A stretch of DNA of 64,000 nucleotides from Echria macrotheca. Its lineage: Eukaryota > Ascomycota > Sordariomycetes > Sordariales > Schizotheciaceae. The stretch spans positions 3,038,001-3,102,000 of the forward strand of contig MU839828.1 of NCBI GenBank assembly GCA_030411725.1, given 5' to 3'. This document shows positions 54,555 through 64,000 of the stretch, in pieces. Made by a program: the position numbers and the translations under genes. Position 1 is the stretch's first letter. The number at the start of each line of letters is the position of its first letter. Below the pieces are notes generated by a model. That model made no database searches, had not been told where the DNA came from, and worked only from the letters and a program-made list of their open reading frames with translations.

Positions 54555-55700
54555 TCAACCACCTCCTCCTTCTTCCTGTCCACCCTCACCCTCACCTCCC
54601 TCCGCATCATCCCCCTTTCTTCTTCCATTCCAAAACCCCCTTCCATAACTAACCAACACCTCCTCCCCCTTGCGAATCCCCACCTCCCTCTCCCTCCTCG
54701 TCGCTTTCTTTCCTGCAGGCATCACAAAGATCGCCATCCCCCTCTCCTTGATGCGTGAATCCCAAACCATCTTAAACTCCGCATTTGGCCTTTTCCGTGT
54801 TCCTCCTCCCTCTCCCTCTCCCCATTTTCCGTTTCCCCTTCCACCTCCCTTCCTCTTCCCCCGTCCCTTCCTCTCGCCCCTCCCACCCCCTTCATCACCA
54901 CCATCGCCACCACCCCCCTTACCGCTCCCCACATTCCCATCACCACCTCCACCCCCCTCACCACCTCCACCACCCCCGTCTCCACCCCAATCACCACCAC
55001 CCCCCTCACAACCACCACCACCATCCCCATCACAGTGCACCGGAACACCCCGATAATCATTACAAAACCGCCCCTCATTCCCCATCCCCCCCGCATCAAT
55101 CGCAACTCCCCCCATTCCCCTTTCAATCCACAAATCATAATCAGACTCCCCATCCGTTTCTGCCTCTGTATGCACCACCCCAAAGTACGACAGAATATAC
55201 TCGCCCGGCCTCAGGTCGCGGGTGGCGAAGAGGCCGTGTTGATTATAGGCGGGGTGGGCGGGGGAAGTTATCTTTTTTATTTGTACGGAATTGGATGGGC
55301 CCAGGGGGGTTGATTTTGGGATTTTTGGTATTTGTTTTTGAGTGTTGTTATTGTTGTGAGTGTCGTGCGTGTTCTTGTTGTGCGTGTTGTGAGTGTTGTG
55401 AGGGTTGTGAGTGTTGTGAGTTTTGTGGGTGTTTGATGTGTTGGATGGGTTTGATTGCTTGTGAGGGTTGTGAGGGTTATGAATGTTGTGAGTGTTAGAT
55501 GGGGGTTGCCGGAGGAAGAGGAGTTGTGGTGCGGAGGAGGGGAGGGAAGAGAGAATGGGGGAGTAGATTGGTCTGGTTAGGTAGGGGATTTGGGGGGGCC
55601 AGTTTTGGGGGAGGAGTTGGTCTTGGGATGGTGGAATTTCTGGAGGTGAGGCTGAGACTGAGGCTAGAGGTGGTGGTGATGAGGGTTTGTTGTTATCCAT
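54555..55700 (-). CDS. SET-domain protein with His/Asn repeat and glycine-rich insertion
   Basis: Single exon of 381 aa from the ATG at 55700. Residues 1-68 are Pro/Ser-rich; 69-117 are a His-Asn-Thr repeat (THNTHNPHN type). The SET fold covers about 145-360: HGLFATRDLRPGEYILSYFG, SDYDLWIERG, EGRFCNDYRGV (the N-H-S position of classic SET proteins reads N-D-Y-R), NAEFKMVW, MAIFVMPAGKK and GEEVLVSYGRGFW. Between RFCNDYRG and NAEF sits an insertion of about 80 residues, nearly all Gly with Asp, Glu and Lys (223-300). SET proteins are SAM-dependent lysine methyltransferases; activity and target are unknown here. The stop codon (54557-54555) lies inside one copy of the 36-bp repeat, so the C-terminus may have changed through the repeat. 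Confidence 0.8.
   Translation of the reverse strand: MDNNKPSSPPPLASVSASPPEIPPSQDQLLPQNWPPQIPYLTRPIYSPILSSLPSSAPQLLFLRQPPSNTHNIHNPHNPHKQSNPSNTSNTHKTHNTHNPHNTHNTHNKNTHDTHNNNNTQKQIPKIPKSTPLGPSNSVQIKKITSPAHPAYNQHGLFATRDLRPGEYILSYFGVVHTEAETDGESDYDLWIERGMGGVAIDAGGMGNEGRFCNDYRGVPVHCDGDGGGGCEGGGGDWGGDGGGGGGEGGGGGDGNVGSGKGGGGDGGDEGGGRGERKGRGKRKGGGRGNGKWGEGEGGGTRKRPNAEFKMVWDSRIKERGMAIFVMPAGKKATRREREVGIRKGEEVLVSYGRGFWNGRRKGDDAEGGEGEGGQEEGGGG
55335..55495. repeat. Coding minisatellite for the His/Asn repeat
   Basis: GTTGTGAGT-type nonamers are repeated imperfectly on the plus strand; the minus strand reads ACTCACAAC units, giving Thr-His-Asn triplets in the SET protein. Confidence 0.75.
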
Positions 55701-56132
55701 TTTTTTGTGTGTGGCCGTGAGTTTGTTTTAAATGGTAATGGGATGTTGTGAGGTTGGTTTGGGTCCCTGGGTTGCTGTCTTGGCTTTGATGGTGAGATTA
55801 TGGTGGTGAGGTTATGGTTGTGGGATTATGGTTGTGAGGTTACGGTGGTGACCTTTGGTGGTGAGGTTATGGGATAGCATCTGGTGATGACCTTTGGTAA
55901 GTTTCTGGTGGGGTTGTTTGAACTTTGATGGCCTCCTCCGAGGCAGAAATTGCAGTGATAATCTATGTCGAATGTCGTTGAAATAAAGTTGCCGGACTTG
56001 CAGCGGTGGAAACGGCCCAGCCCGGATTCCACTGCGGAGTGCGGGGCACATGCGGGCAGCGGACCCCAAGCGCACTTCAAAGATCAAAACACTCGCCATA
56101 TATTCATGCTCATCATCATCTGTGGGGCTATT
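55701..56132. other. Upstream of SET gene; AAC/ACC-type low-complexity tract
   Basis: From about 55795 to 55880 the plus strand has repeated GGTGAGGTTATGG-like units. An inverted copy of the 36-bp motif follows. The rest is RAD4 3' flank. No gene is seen. Confidence 0.55.
55927..55965 (-). repeat. Inverted copy of the 36-bp motif
   Basis: The minus strand reads CACTGCAATTTC, then CTGCCTC, then GGAGGAGGCCATCA, matching the field at 51.4-54.6 kb. It is the only minus-strand copy found and lies about 230 bp upstream of the SET start codon. Confidence 0.8.
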
Positions 56133-58662
56133 CTAGTCAATAAAAAAACCACCCCCCTCATCATCCCTCATAAACCCCCCAGACACATCACCCGCCCCCA
56201 TCTCATCATCCTCCGCAACCCCCTTTTCCTTTTCCCTAGCTTCCGCCTCCTCCTCGGCCTCCTCATCCACACCGGCATAAATCCTTTCCCTGATCCTCAA
56301 CACCTTCATAAACCGGCTCCACATCCTCAACAGACCCCTCCTCTTCCGCTCCTCCTCCATCTCCGCCTCCAAGTCAGACAACCCCTCGATAACCGCCCAA
56401 ACACCCTCTTCTGCGTCTGTCGGCACAACCACACCACTCAAAACCGCCGTCCCCTTCCTCCCCTTGAACTCAAACCCCGTCAGGGCCGGCGCATAGTCCA
56501 CCCCGAGAATAAACGCGGCAAAAGCCGCCCGCTCGTGGGCAATGTGCACACCCCCCTCCGGGACCATACTGGGCACGTACACATCGATATTCCCGAACCG
56601 GTTCTTCGGCACCTTTCCCCCCACCACCGGCGGTGGTTTGTACACCTCCGTCTGTTCGAGCATGTAGATCGGCGTCCCCGCGGCGTCATCCCCAAACAGC
56701 CCCACCCGGTCCGGATCGTCATTTTCTGAGTTGTCGTCGTCTTCCTCCCCGAACCGCGATTTCCTCCTGACCTGCTTGGGGAGTATTTTCACCGCCACCT
56801 CGCCATCAAGAACAATCCTGCCTAGCCGGTACCACCTCTCCTTGGACCGTGCGATCCGCACGTCCCGTCTGCGATAAATCTTCTCTAGGGGCCCTTTACT
56901 CCCCGCCCCTACGGTTCCCGACGGTTGCGCATCCGGCACCAAGACCTCGTGTCTCCGCAGGTGTCTCTCCAGCGCGTAGACAGGATGATCCTTAAAGTCG
57001 GCAACATTGCGGGGCATGGGCTCCTTCGCCTCTTCCGCCGCCAGCTCTCGCTCCTCGATCTGATCCAGATCAGTCGGAAACGGCCGTCGGTAGCGACGCA
57101 TGGCACGACGCCACCACCGCTCGCCGGCGTTCCACTTGCTCGGGGTCCCATCGCGATTCACGCCCGGACTCCGGTTGGCCGGGATGTTGGGGCCGTCTAT
57201 CCGCAGACGTTTGGTCTTGGAATTGTACGCCTTTGCATATCTGCGCGTGACGTCGCGCGCACTGCCGTCGGCTTCGAAGGCGATGGCATACGACAGGCAG
57301 TTCAACGTGTCGGAGGCGGGCGGTTCCAGAGCGCGCGGACGCCACTGGGTGCCCGTCACGAGCGGGTCGACGGGATGCCATTTCTGTTGGGCGACGTCGA
57401 GAACTTCAACCCAGTATACGGGATACGGTGACTCGCCTCGAATAGGCTTGGGGCCTGTCGATGTGGGGCGGGATGGTGGTGGGTCGATGGATGGGACGTT
57501 GTACGCCGTGGCCAGGGGATGTCCCAGCCGCCTTCGTGCGGAAAGGGGCGCTGAATCTTCGTATGTTGACTCGTATTTTGCTACTGCGGCGGCGTAGAGT
57601 TCACCCTTGGTTGGTTTGGACGAGCTGTCTCCCTTCTGCTTGGGCATGGTAGGTCCTCCTGGGACACAGGATAACGCCTGTAGGGAGCAGACCAGTCGTG
57701 CTTCGACGCCTGCAGAGCGGAGCAGAGCACAGAAGAGCTGGGCACCGACGTCGCGTGATCCCTGGAGTGACTTTGCAGCGTCTAGAAAATCACTTTTTTC
57801 ATGTGTAGTTTCCGAGTCTTCGGGAATTTGGTACTGGGCCGAGTTAGCAAGCAGAACGGCCTGAAAAAAGGGGTATTACATCTTTCAGCTGCTCCTCATT
57901 CTCGGGCCACAGCGCCCTTCTGAGACCCCGTTCGGTGATTCTGAATTTGGATTTAAACATAGAACTCGTCTCTTGAAGCCCGGTTTTTAGCGATTCAGTC
58001 CGTCCATATTGGATCAATGTCGAGCGCGGATTTAGGAGGCGCATCATCTTGTCGGTGAGGTGAGGACGGAGGGTTTCCTGCACAGCAGCGTCGTTACACC
58101 ACCTGTTCCGACGCTCCACATGCGACAGCAGACAGAGGAGATGAATCTTGTGCACATGCACCCGCCGCTCCTTCTCGGCCTTGCCAATGGCCTTTCGGCG
58201 TTCGACGGCGCGGCTCGAGGTCATGGCGTTTTTTTGTTCAGTCAGATTCAGATTTAGTACTGCGAGTTGCTGTCCTGCCGGGACGGCTGATGAAGAGACG
58301 AGGGTGTCGACGTCTTCAAACTGGATGTCGTCCTCGTCCTCCTCGTCGGAATCCTCGCGGAAGACGGTCTGCACAGTGGCGGCGGGAATGACGACATCCT
58401 CGAATTCGATGTCGTCCTCATCGTCGTTCCCATCATCTGGATTTTCTTTGAGTGTTGGTTTTCGTGTTCGTTCACCTGGCCGTTTTAATCTCTTGGTGGG
58501 CCGTTCAGGGGACTCGACGGGTGCGGCCCTCCTCGCTTCGCGGAGCAGGTCTCTGTAGACAGTGGGAACCGCGGGATTCTGAGCTGTGCCACTCGGCCCC
58601 GCCCGTGAGCGCGCAGCTCGTGGACTTTTTGTTGCTGGCGCACTGCGTTTCCGGCCTGCCAT
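56133..58662 (-). CDS. RAD4: DNA damage recognition protein Rad4 (XPC homologue)
   Basis: Two exons: 58662-57880 and 57833-56133, giving 827 aa. The 46-bp intron (57879-57834, GTAATA...CCCAG, GCTAAC branch) joins EEQLKD to YQIPEDSE in phase 0. The N-terminus is Lys/Arg-rich then acidic. A transglutaminase-like fold follows (GAQLFCALLRSAGVEARLV and YPVYWVEVLDVAQQKWHPVDP). BHD1-3 come next (DHPVYALERHLRRHEVL, YRLGRIVLDGE, VPKNRFGNIDVYVPSMVPEG). Rad4 binds helix-distorting lesions with Rad23 and starts global nucleotide excision repair. The C-terminal ~60 residues are strongly acidic. It diverges from the AAA ATPase gene. Confidence 0.94.
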
Positions 58663-59153
58663 GGTGTGCGGGTAGAGATTCGAGAATTTTTAAATTTTCC
58701 ATCTCATTCTGCCAAAAGGATGCTGCTTGCTTCGCGGGGAAGCGCGGGATCGCCGGTGCCTGTCGCGAAATCACGTGACCAATTTAATCTTAATTCCTCA
58801 GGCCTACGTTAGTAATTGACCCACTCTTCCGTCAGTCTGCAACTTTCTTTCTCGAGACTTCAGTGGCTTCTCCAGGAAGTGGCCTGTATCAGCAGATCAG
58901 ATAGTGAATATCTTCAAGTGGCAGTCATATATCCTCATCCTGAGGCAGGCCACCATGCTGGTCACACGTGATGTGATGGGTCTTGTGCGTCCACAGCGAC
59001 GAGGGGATTGCCGCTTCGGCAGCGACGAGGCTGAGCTGCAGCTGAACATGAAATCGCCAACCTCTCCATTCTCGACGCCTAATTCCTCACCGTTTTTGTC
59101 GCTGTTAATTCCACTCATATTTGCGGACTTTAACGGTTTTCTGAGCAAGTAAA
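58663..59153. promoter_or_regulatory. Divergent promoter of RAD4 and the AAA ATPase gene
   Basis: 0.49 kb between two divergent start codons. No gene is supported; an 82-codon frame (58904-59152) ends just before the AAA ATG and is probably 5' UTR. Confidence 0.55.
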
Positions 59154-61589
59154 ATGGCATCACCACTTCGGGTGGGTATCAAGCGGCCGAGACAAGACGC
59201 CGACGACGACGCCTCGTCCTTCACCTCAGCATCGCCGCATTCGCCCGTGCAACGACCAGACTCGGCGATTGAAGGAGATTACGACTACGACGAAAGCGAC
59301 GGTTATCCGGCAAAGCGACAGCGCTTCGACGAATCGGCCAACCTCATCACGCCCGATGCTGTCGATGGAGATTCAGATGTTGGCTTCCTCCAGATCCACG
59401 AGGTTAGCTGTGCCCGCGGCCACCAGTCTCACGCGAACCATCCAAGGGCCGCCTTCTTCTTCGACCACCCCCGCCTCAACATCGGAGACTGCGTCCTCAC
59501 TCCCCTCCATGGCAAGTTCCCCCTCAAGCAGGACCTCGAGGACTACATCCGCGAGCGCCCCGATATCAGCTTCGTGGTGCTGCGCCGCTATGACTGTGAG
59601 CAATATCACAGCCTGATCGAGGATGAGTTCGAGAAGCAGCCACTCCCCTATCTCCCGCGCTCGGAAACCAGCGCTGCTCGTCCCTACTACACCATCCTAA
59701 ACCAGCCCGGCCCCCTAGCCGACGCAAACCAGGAATTAATCCAGACGCCCTCGCCGAGTTTCGTCCGCGCCATGCGAGACCTGGTAGAGTATGACCACCT
59801 CACCTTTGGCGGCTGGGATCTGTCCCAGCACCTCGAGGCCCCCTATGTGCATTTCTACCACACCCGAGAGGCCATGAAAGCGCTTCCCCAGGATGCCGTC
59901 AGCAGAGCCGGCCATTCCCACATCCGCGTCCTGCTAAAGTATCTCGACGACTCGTTTGGTCACGAGTACGAGGAAGCCGACGACCTCTTTGCCCGGGGCG
60001 TCGTGACCCTAAAACACCTGCCCAAGCTGTTCCGGACCAACGACCTCGTCGTCTGCGTCCAGGAAGGCCAGCCGCGCGCTTTTTCCACTGTGACCTGCAC
60101 GCCCTCGCCGCATACCGTGCACATCGAGTGTACGACCTGGGACTTTGACGGCGCCTTCTACGAGGCCAAGCAGCAGCTTCGGGTCAGGTGGCAGCACGAC
60201 GACGACGAGATCCCCATCGTCAAGCTGACTGTCTATCCGTTGAGATACGACACGTCCGGCCTGAAGGAAAAACTTCTGGCGCGCGGCAACACGTTTTGGT
60301 CTTGCAGGGGGAGGAGATTTATTAGTTACGCCCCGCCCAGGAGGACATTTGAACTGCGTAATGTATGTCCCGTCCTTTTTTTTTTCTGGCTCTCTTTTGC
60401 ACCAAACTAATAGTAGACAGACAAACGTCCGCTACATGGTCGACATGGAGACGTACAAGCACATCCACGAGCAAGACGCCGAGCCGCGCACGCACGACGT
60501 CGAGCTCGGCCAGACGTCCATGACGTCCGAAGCACCACCCAGCGACGAATTCACGCTGCAGCTGCCCTCGCGCATCCGCGGCTTCGGCCTGCACGACAAG
60601 AAGTGGCGGTTTTTGTTAGTTGACTACATCCAGCCCATCAAGTGGAACAAGACGGCCTTCGACAGGCTGGTGCTGGATCCCGACAAGAAGAGCCTCATCA
60701 CGGCCATGGTGAATGAGCACTTGCTGTCGGACGTGTCGGCCGACGTGATTGAGGGCAAGGGCAACGGGCTGATTATTTTGCTGCATGGCGGGCCGGGCAC
60801 GGGCAAGACGCTGACGGCCGAGAGCGTGGCTGAGTTGGCTGAGAAGCCACTCTATAGAGTTACGTGTGGCGATATCGGGACGGATGCTGAGACGGTGGAG
60901 AAGTATCTCGAGTCTGTGTTGTATATCGGGACGATTTGGAAGGCTGGTATGTGTTCTTGTCCCTCCCCCTGGACTCTGTATGTTTGAGTTGTTGTTGCTA
61001 TTCTAACTTCCATATTATTAGTCGTCCTCTTCGACGAGAGCGACGTCTTCCTAGAGGAGCGATCGCAAGCCGACCTCCAGCGCAACGCACTGGTATCAGT
61101 CTTCCTCCGCGTGCTAGAATACTACGACGGCATTTTGATTCTTACATCCAACCGCGGTTTGTTTTGTCTCTTCCTTTCCTCGTTCCCATCTCACTAACAT
61201 TTCCCTAAAAACAAGTCGGAACCTTTGACGAAGCATTCAAATCCCGCGTCCAGCTGGCCCTCCACTACCCGGCCATAGACGAGCGCGGCCGCGAGGAGAT
61301 CTGGCTCGAGTTCATCCAGGACCTCCAGAAGCAGGGCGCCGACGCGAATTATCCGCAGCTGCGCGAGCGCATCCCCGCCTTAGCGAGGAATCCGCTCAAC
61401 GGCCGCCAGATTCGTAATGCTATTCGCACCGCCCGCCAGCTCGCGTCGCAGGCTAAGCAGCCGCTCTCGTATGATCACCTGCGCAAAGCGATCAAGGTCG
61501 CGCACGAGTTTGAGCAGTATGTCGTCGAGACGCATGGCGGGACTACGGATGAGGAGTATGCCAAGTTGCGGAGTACGAGGGTTCGGTAG
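59154..61589 (+). CDS. AAA+ ATPase of the fungal DUF7025-type family
   Basis: Four exons: 59154-60362, 60421-60946, 61022-61156 and 61216-61589, giving 747 aa. Introns are 58, 75 and 59 bp. The N-terminal half (about 60-400) is a fungal-specific region ending in GNTFWSCRGRRFISYAPP, as in proteins carrying DUF7025. The AAA module starts at about 490: Walker A GGPGTGKT at 526-533, Walker B VVLFDESD at 579-586, sensor 1 ILILTSNR, and FDEAFKSRVQLAL with the Arg-finger region. The C-terminal lid has NGRQIRNAIRTARQLA (sensor 2). Walker B reads DESD, not the common DEAD/DEAX. Such proteins are numerous in filamentous fungi and mostly uncharacterised; their substrates are unknown. Confidence 0.9.
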
Positions 61590-62702
61590 TGGTCATCAAA
61601 TGATGTGTGTTGTTGTTATTGTTGTTGTGGTTTAGGTGGTTTGTTTCCAAGTCGGAGGAGGAATGCAGATAGATGTTGGTTGGCCTGCCTGGTATCTAGG
61701 TAAGGTAGGTTGGATTAAGGTGTTCATTAACGTGGTTTCATTTCATGTCTGCTTTTGACCTGGACACTTACTCCCCGGGACGGGTGTAAACTCAGCGTGG
61801 ACAGTCGGGGGTGCACTAGAAATCGTTTATATCTTTACGGAGTTAATCATGTCCTGCTTGGAACCGCTGCGTTTTGTCGTCAGCGTATCGTTGCCATGAA
61901 CACAACTCTCACGGACCTGCACAGCAAGCAAAGTCTGAATCGTTGGTACGGTAGTCATAGCCATACCCGATAGACTCTTGACGATCCCTGCCAGTCGTTT
62001 TACACAAACCAAAGGGCAAGGTCACGAACGGTACAAGTACGTTTACGAGGGTATCATGGTATTACTCGTGCTGATGTGCGATCAGAGTCCGCTCAGAGGA
62101 AACGGCTCTGTCAACCTCTTCCATCACCAGGAACGCCTCTCTCGTCGGGAAACTACCACTACGACTCCATCCCCAATACACCTAGGACCCCTCCCGTATC
62201 GAATACGGCTGGTCCATGGCCTAGGCCTAGCTTCCCCCTCCCGGGTCTAAATTCCTTCACATCAGCCCTGCGAAGCTCCCGACAAGGAGCTTGTCCCAGC
62301 GCTGGCATGAAGCCAATCCGATCCAAGCCTTGGATCATGCTAGCGCTGGCTTGCCTAACTTAGCTCCCCAGTCTGTTAATACTGTGGTAGTCCTGGCTGA
62401 TGGCGGTGGTGGCCGTGGTGGGTGCCTACGCCACCGGCCGCCCACCCTGTATTTCATTGCGTCAGGATCTTTCGCCACGATTGAAACGTAATCAGTGTGG
62501 TGACGGCGGGCCGGTTGAGGCAGTGACTGCGGATGAATTTTAGGGCTCCGAGGGAAGCTCGGGAAAGAGTCAAGACTCGCAAGACCCTTAGGACTCCGTC
62601 TCCTCTGCATGTTCGCCGATATCTCACTTTGACTGACATCGAGCGGTGGTCCTGCTCCTCGTGAGTGGGACGACATGACTGACGAACTCCGTGTCTTATG
62701 CC
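61590..62702. other. Convergent intergenic region, 1.1 kb
   Basis: Lies between the 3' ends of the AAA ATPase gene (+) and the right-edge gene (-). No motif-bearing frame is seen. Short TACCTAGGTA-like tracts occur near 61690. Confidence 0.5.
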
Positions 62703-63861
62703 TCAAATAAACCTCATGTCGAGCGGCGTACCGACAATATTGGGTTTACCGCCAGGATCCTTAAACTTGTGTATCCGGCCGCCCGGAGGCTCGTCATATT
62801 GGTCGCTCACGTAAGTGTCCCTTGACCCATAACCCGCGTCGTTGCCAGAGTCCCTGCCCACCCCATAGTACCTGTTCAGAAGTTGTTGGCGCTGGTAATT
62901 ACTATCTCCTGGCGTGTGCATGACGTCTGCTGGCGAGGAGTACGTAACGTCTGCTGGCCCATATGATCTCGACTCCGTTACTTTCACGTTGTTATACCTT
63001 TGGCGTTTGCTGACAGGGTCTTCATGATGTCTCACGATCCGAGGCACTTGAAGTGGACGCCCAAATCGAGGAGGCACTTGAAGTGGACGCCCAAATTGAC
63101 GACGATACTTCTCCTCGTCTGAGATGTCATCTACAATGAAATCACTTTCGCTGACTTCATCTTCGATTAAAGGACGGCGTTTATTGGGAGTCACCAATCC
63201 ATCGTCCGAATCCGATCCCAGCTGGAACTTCTTTGTCTTAGGGCGGGAAGATTTCGGTCTCGGGCGATCTTGGTGGCCAATGTCCGAGGCCACCGACTCA
63301 TCGTCCGAAATCCGTCCCAGCCGGAAAGCCATTTTCTTAGGGCGGGAAGATTTCAATCCAGGGCGATCTCGGTGGCCAGGTACGTAAGTCGTGACACGGT
63401 TAGAAAGTCTTGGGCGACTAGGGTCTTCGATTTCAGATGACACGAATTCAAAGTCAACCCCCGGCATGTCAGACGACGAGGTTGCTTTCACGTCTCCTAA
63501 TACACGGCCTAGCAATTCGGTGTTGGGTTTCTGGGTTCGATCGCTGCGCTGCGAGATACATATATTAGTGACGGCGGACACGGCTAGCGATTTAGCAACA
63601 TACCGATTTATTTGCAGCCTTGGATATGCCACCACATAACACCTTGTCCAGGGCCATCAGTTGGCGCTTCCGCACCACCCTGTCGTCGGTAAAGTCCTCC
63701 GAGATGGTATGTTGGTTCCGAAGCCGTTTCTCGCGAAGGTTAACGACCGATGCGCTGCTCTGCGAATTCCCGCTCCCAAGGCTTCCTCCATAGCCGCTGT
63801 CGCTTGGTTTGATCGAAGACACGAACTTGCTGGGGTGGTAGGTATACCGACGGTCGGTCAT
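62703..63861 (-). CDS. Protein of unknown function, disordered, with internal repeats
   Basis: Two exons: 63861-63604 and 63548-62703, giving 367 aa. The 55-bp intron (GTATGT...CGCAG) joins KAANKS to RSDRTQK. A further intron with a perfect TACTAAC branch and a GTAAGT donor (about 63919) lies just upstream. The flanking sequence has stops in frame, so it is probably a 5' UTR intron and the ATG at 63861 is taken as start. An upstream coding exon beyond the window cannot be excluded. The protein is charged and low in hydrophobic residues. It contains two copies of a unit with DRP, then KSSRPK, then LG and SDD, and a tandem FGRPLQVP pair. I do not recognise a family. Confidence 0.6.
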
Positions 63862-64000
63862 CACGAAATGCTCTGCGTTAGTAGGTCAGCAGAGAAGCCA
63901 TCGCGTACATCGCAAACTTACCCTAAAGGTCGGGTCGCACTCTGATAACAATTCTGGCTTTGGACGACGACGTTACCGATGTGAACTGGTGGAGGAAGGT

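Larger units (their letters stand above)
51420..54566 (+). repeat. Field of about 16 degenerate ~36-bp motifs
   Basis: The shared pattern is CACTGCAATTTT, then a C-rich middle, then GGAGGCCATCA. Copies start near 51426, 51520, 51773 (weak), 52194, 52268, 52734, 52804, 53133, 53212 (partial), 53674, 53739, 54049, 54256, 54359, 54439 and 54519. All are on the plus strand. Several occur in pairs 65-75 bp apart, and the last three are spaced exactly 80 bp. The sequence between copies is mostly unrelated. No open frame runs through the field and no transposase-like peptide is visible. This is a novel-looking dispersed repeat; its function is unknown. Confidence 0.75.

Noticed and set aside
51420..54566. 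CRISPR-like array
   Set aside because: Repeats are degenerate, spacing varies from 65 to several hundred bases, and the genome is clearly eukaryotic with introns; no cas-like genes are present.

Overview
The window is nuclear DNA of a filamentous ascomycete, most likely a sordariomycete and perhaps of the Sordariales. This rests on GC-rich coding sequence and many short spliceosomal introns, mostly 45-140 bp with GTRNGT donors, CTRAC-like branch sites and YAG acceptors. It also rests on the gene set: a HeLo-domain protein, PAB1 with a charged insert in RRM4, a type III polyketide synthase, GH92 and GH125 mannosidases, and RAD4. Exon joins were worked out by hand from reading frame and splice signals, and each gene entry states its exons.

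0-14.5 kb: a HeLo/ubiquitin-conjugating-enzyme fusion (-), an F-box/WD-like protein (-), a two-membrane-segment protein of unknown function whose reading frame breaks near its N-terminus (-), a long universal stress protein (-), and mitochondrial ribosomal protein uS7m (-).

14.5-22.4 kb: a gene-poor interval of almost 8 kb. The only supported gene is a 95-residue double-stranded-RNA-binding-motif protein split over three small exons (17308-17845, -).

22.4-34.7 kb: nitronate monooxygenase ending in the peroxisomal signal SKL (+), then PEX11 (+), a type III polyketide synthase with an intact Cys/His/Asn triad (+), a Git1-like MFS permease (-), and a cytochrome P450 (-). The first P450 intron is 613 bp and contains an intron-bearing tRNA-Val(CAC) gene on the same strand.

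35.3-50.7 kb: PAB1 (-), a HUL5/UBE3C-type HECT E3 ligase (+), a divergent pair of alpha-mannosidases (GH125 -, GH92 +), and a PTPA/Rrd-type PP2A activator (-).

50.7-56.1 kb: about 4 kb of AT-richer DNA with a degenerate ~36-bp motif present about 16 times, together with diverged duplicated blocks. Next to it is a SET-domain protein (-) with a His/Asn repeat and a large glycine-rich insertion. One inverted copy of the motif lies upstream of the SET gene, and another copy runs over its stop codon.

56.1-64 kb: RAD4/XPC (-) and an AAA+ ATPase (+) diverging from a 0.5-kb interval, then a protein of unknown function (-) at the right edge.

Functional themes are ubiquitin (E2 fusion, F-box, HECT E3), peroxisome (SKL-tagged nitronate monooxygenase beside PEX11), mannan degradation (GH92/GH125) and a possible small specialised-metabolism group (type III PKS, transporter, P450). 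The least familiar items are the HeLo-E2 fusion, the tRNA nested in the P450 intron and the 51-56 kb repeat field.
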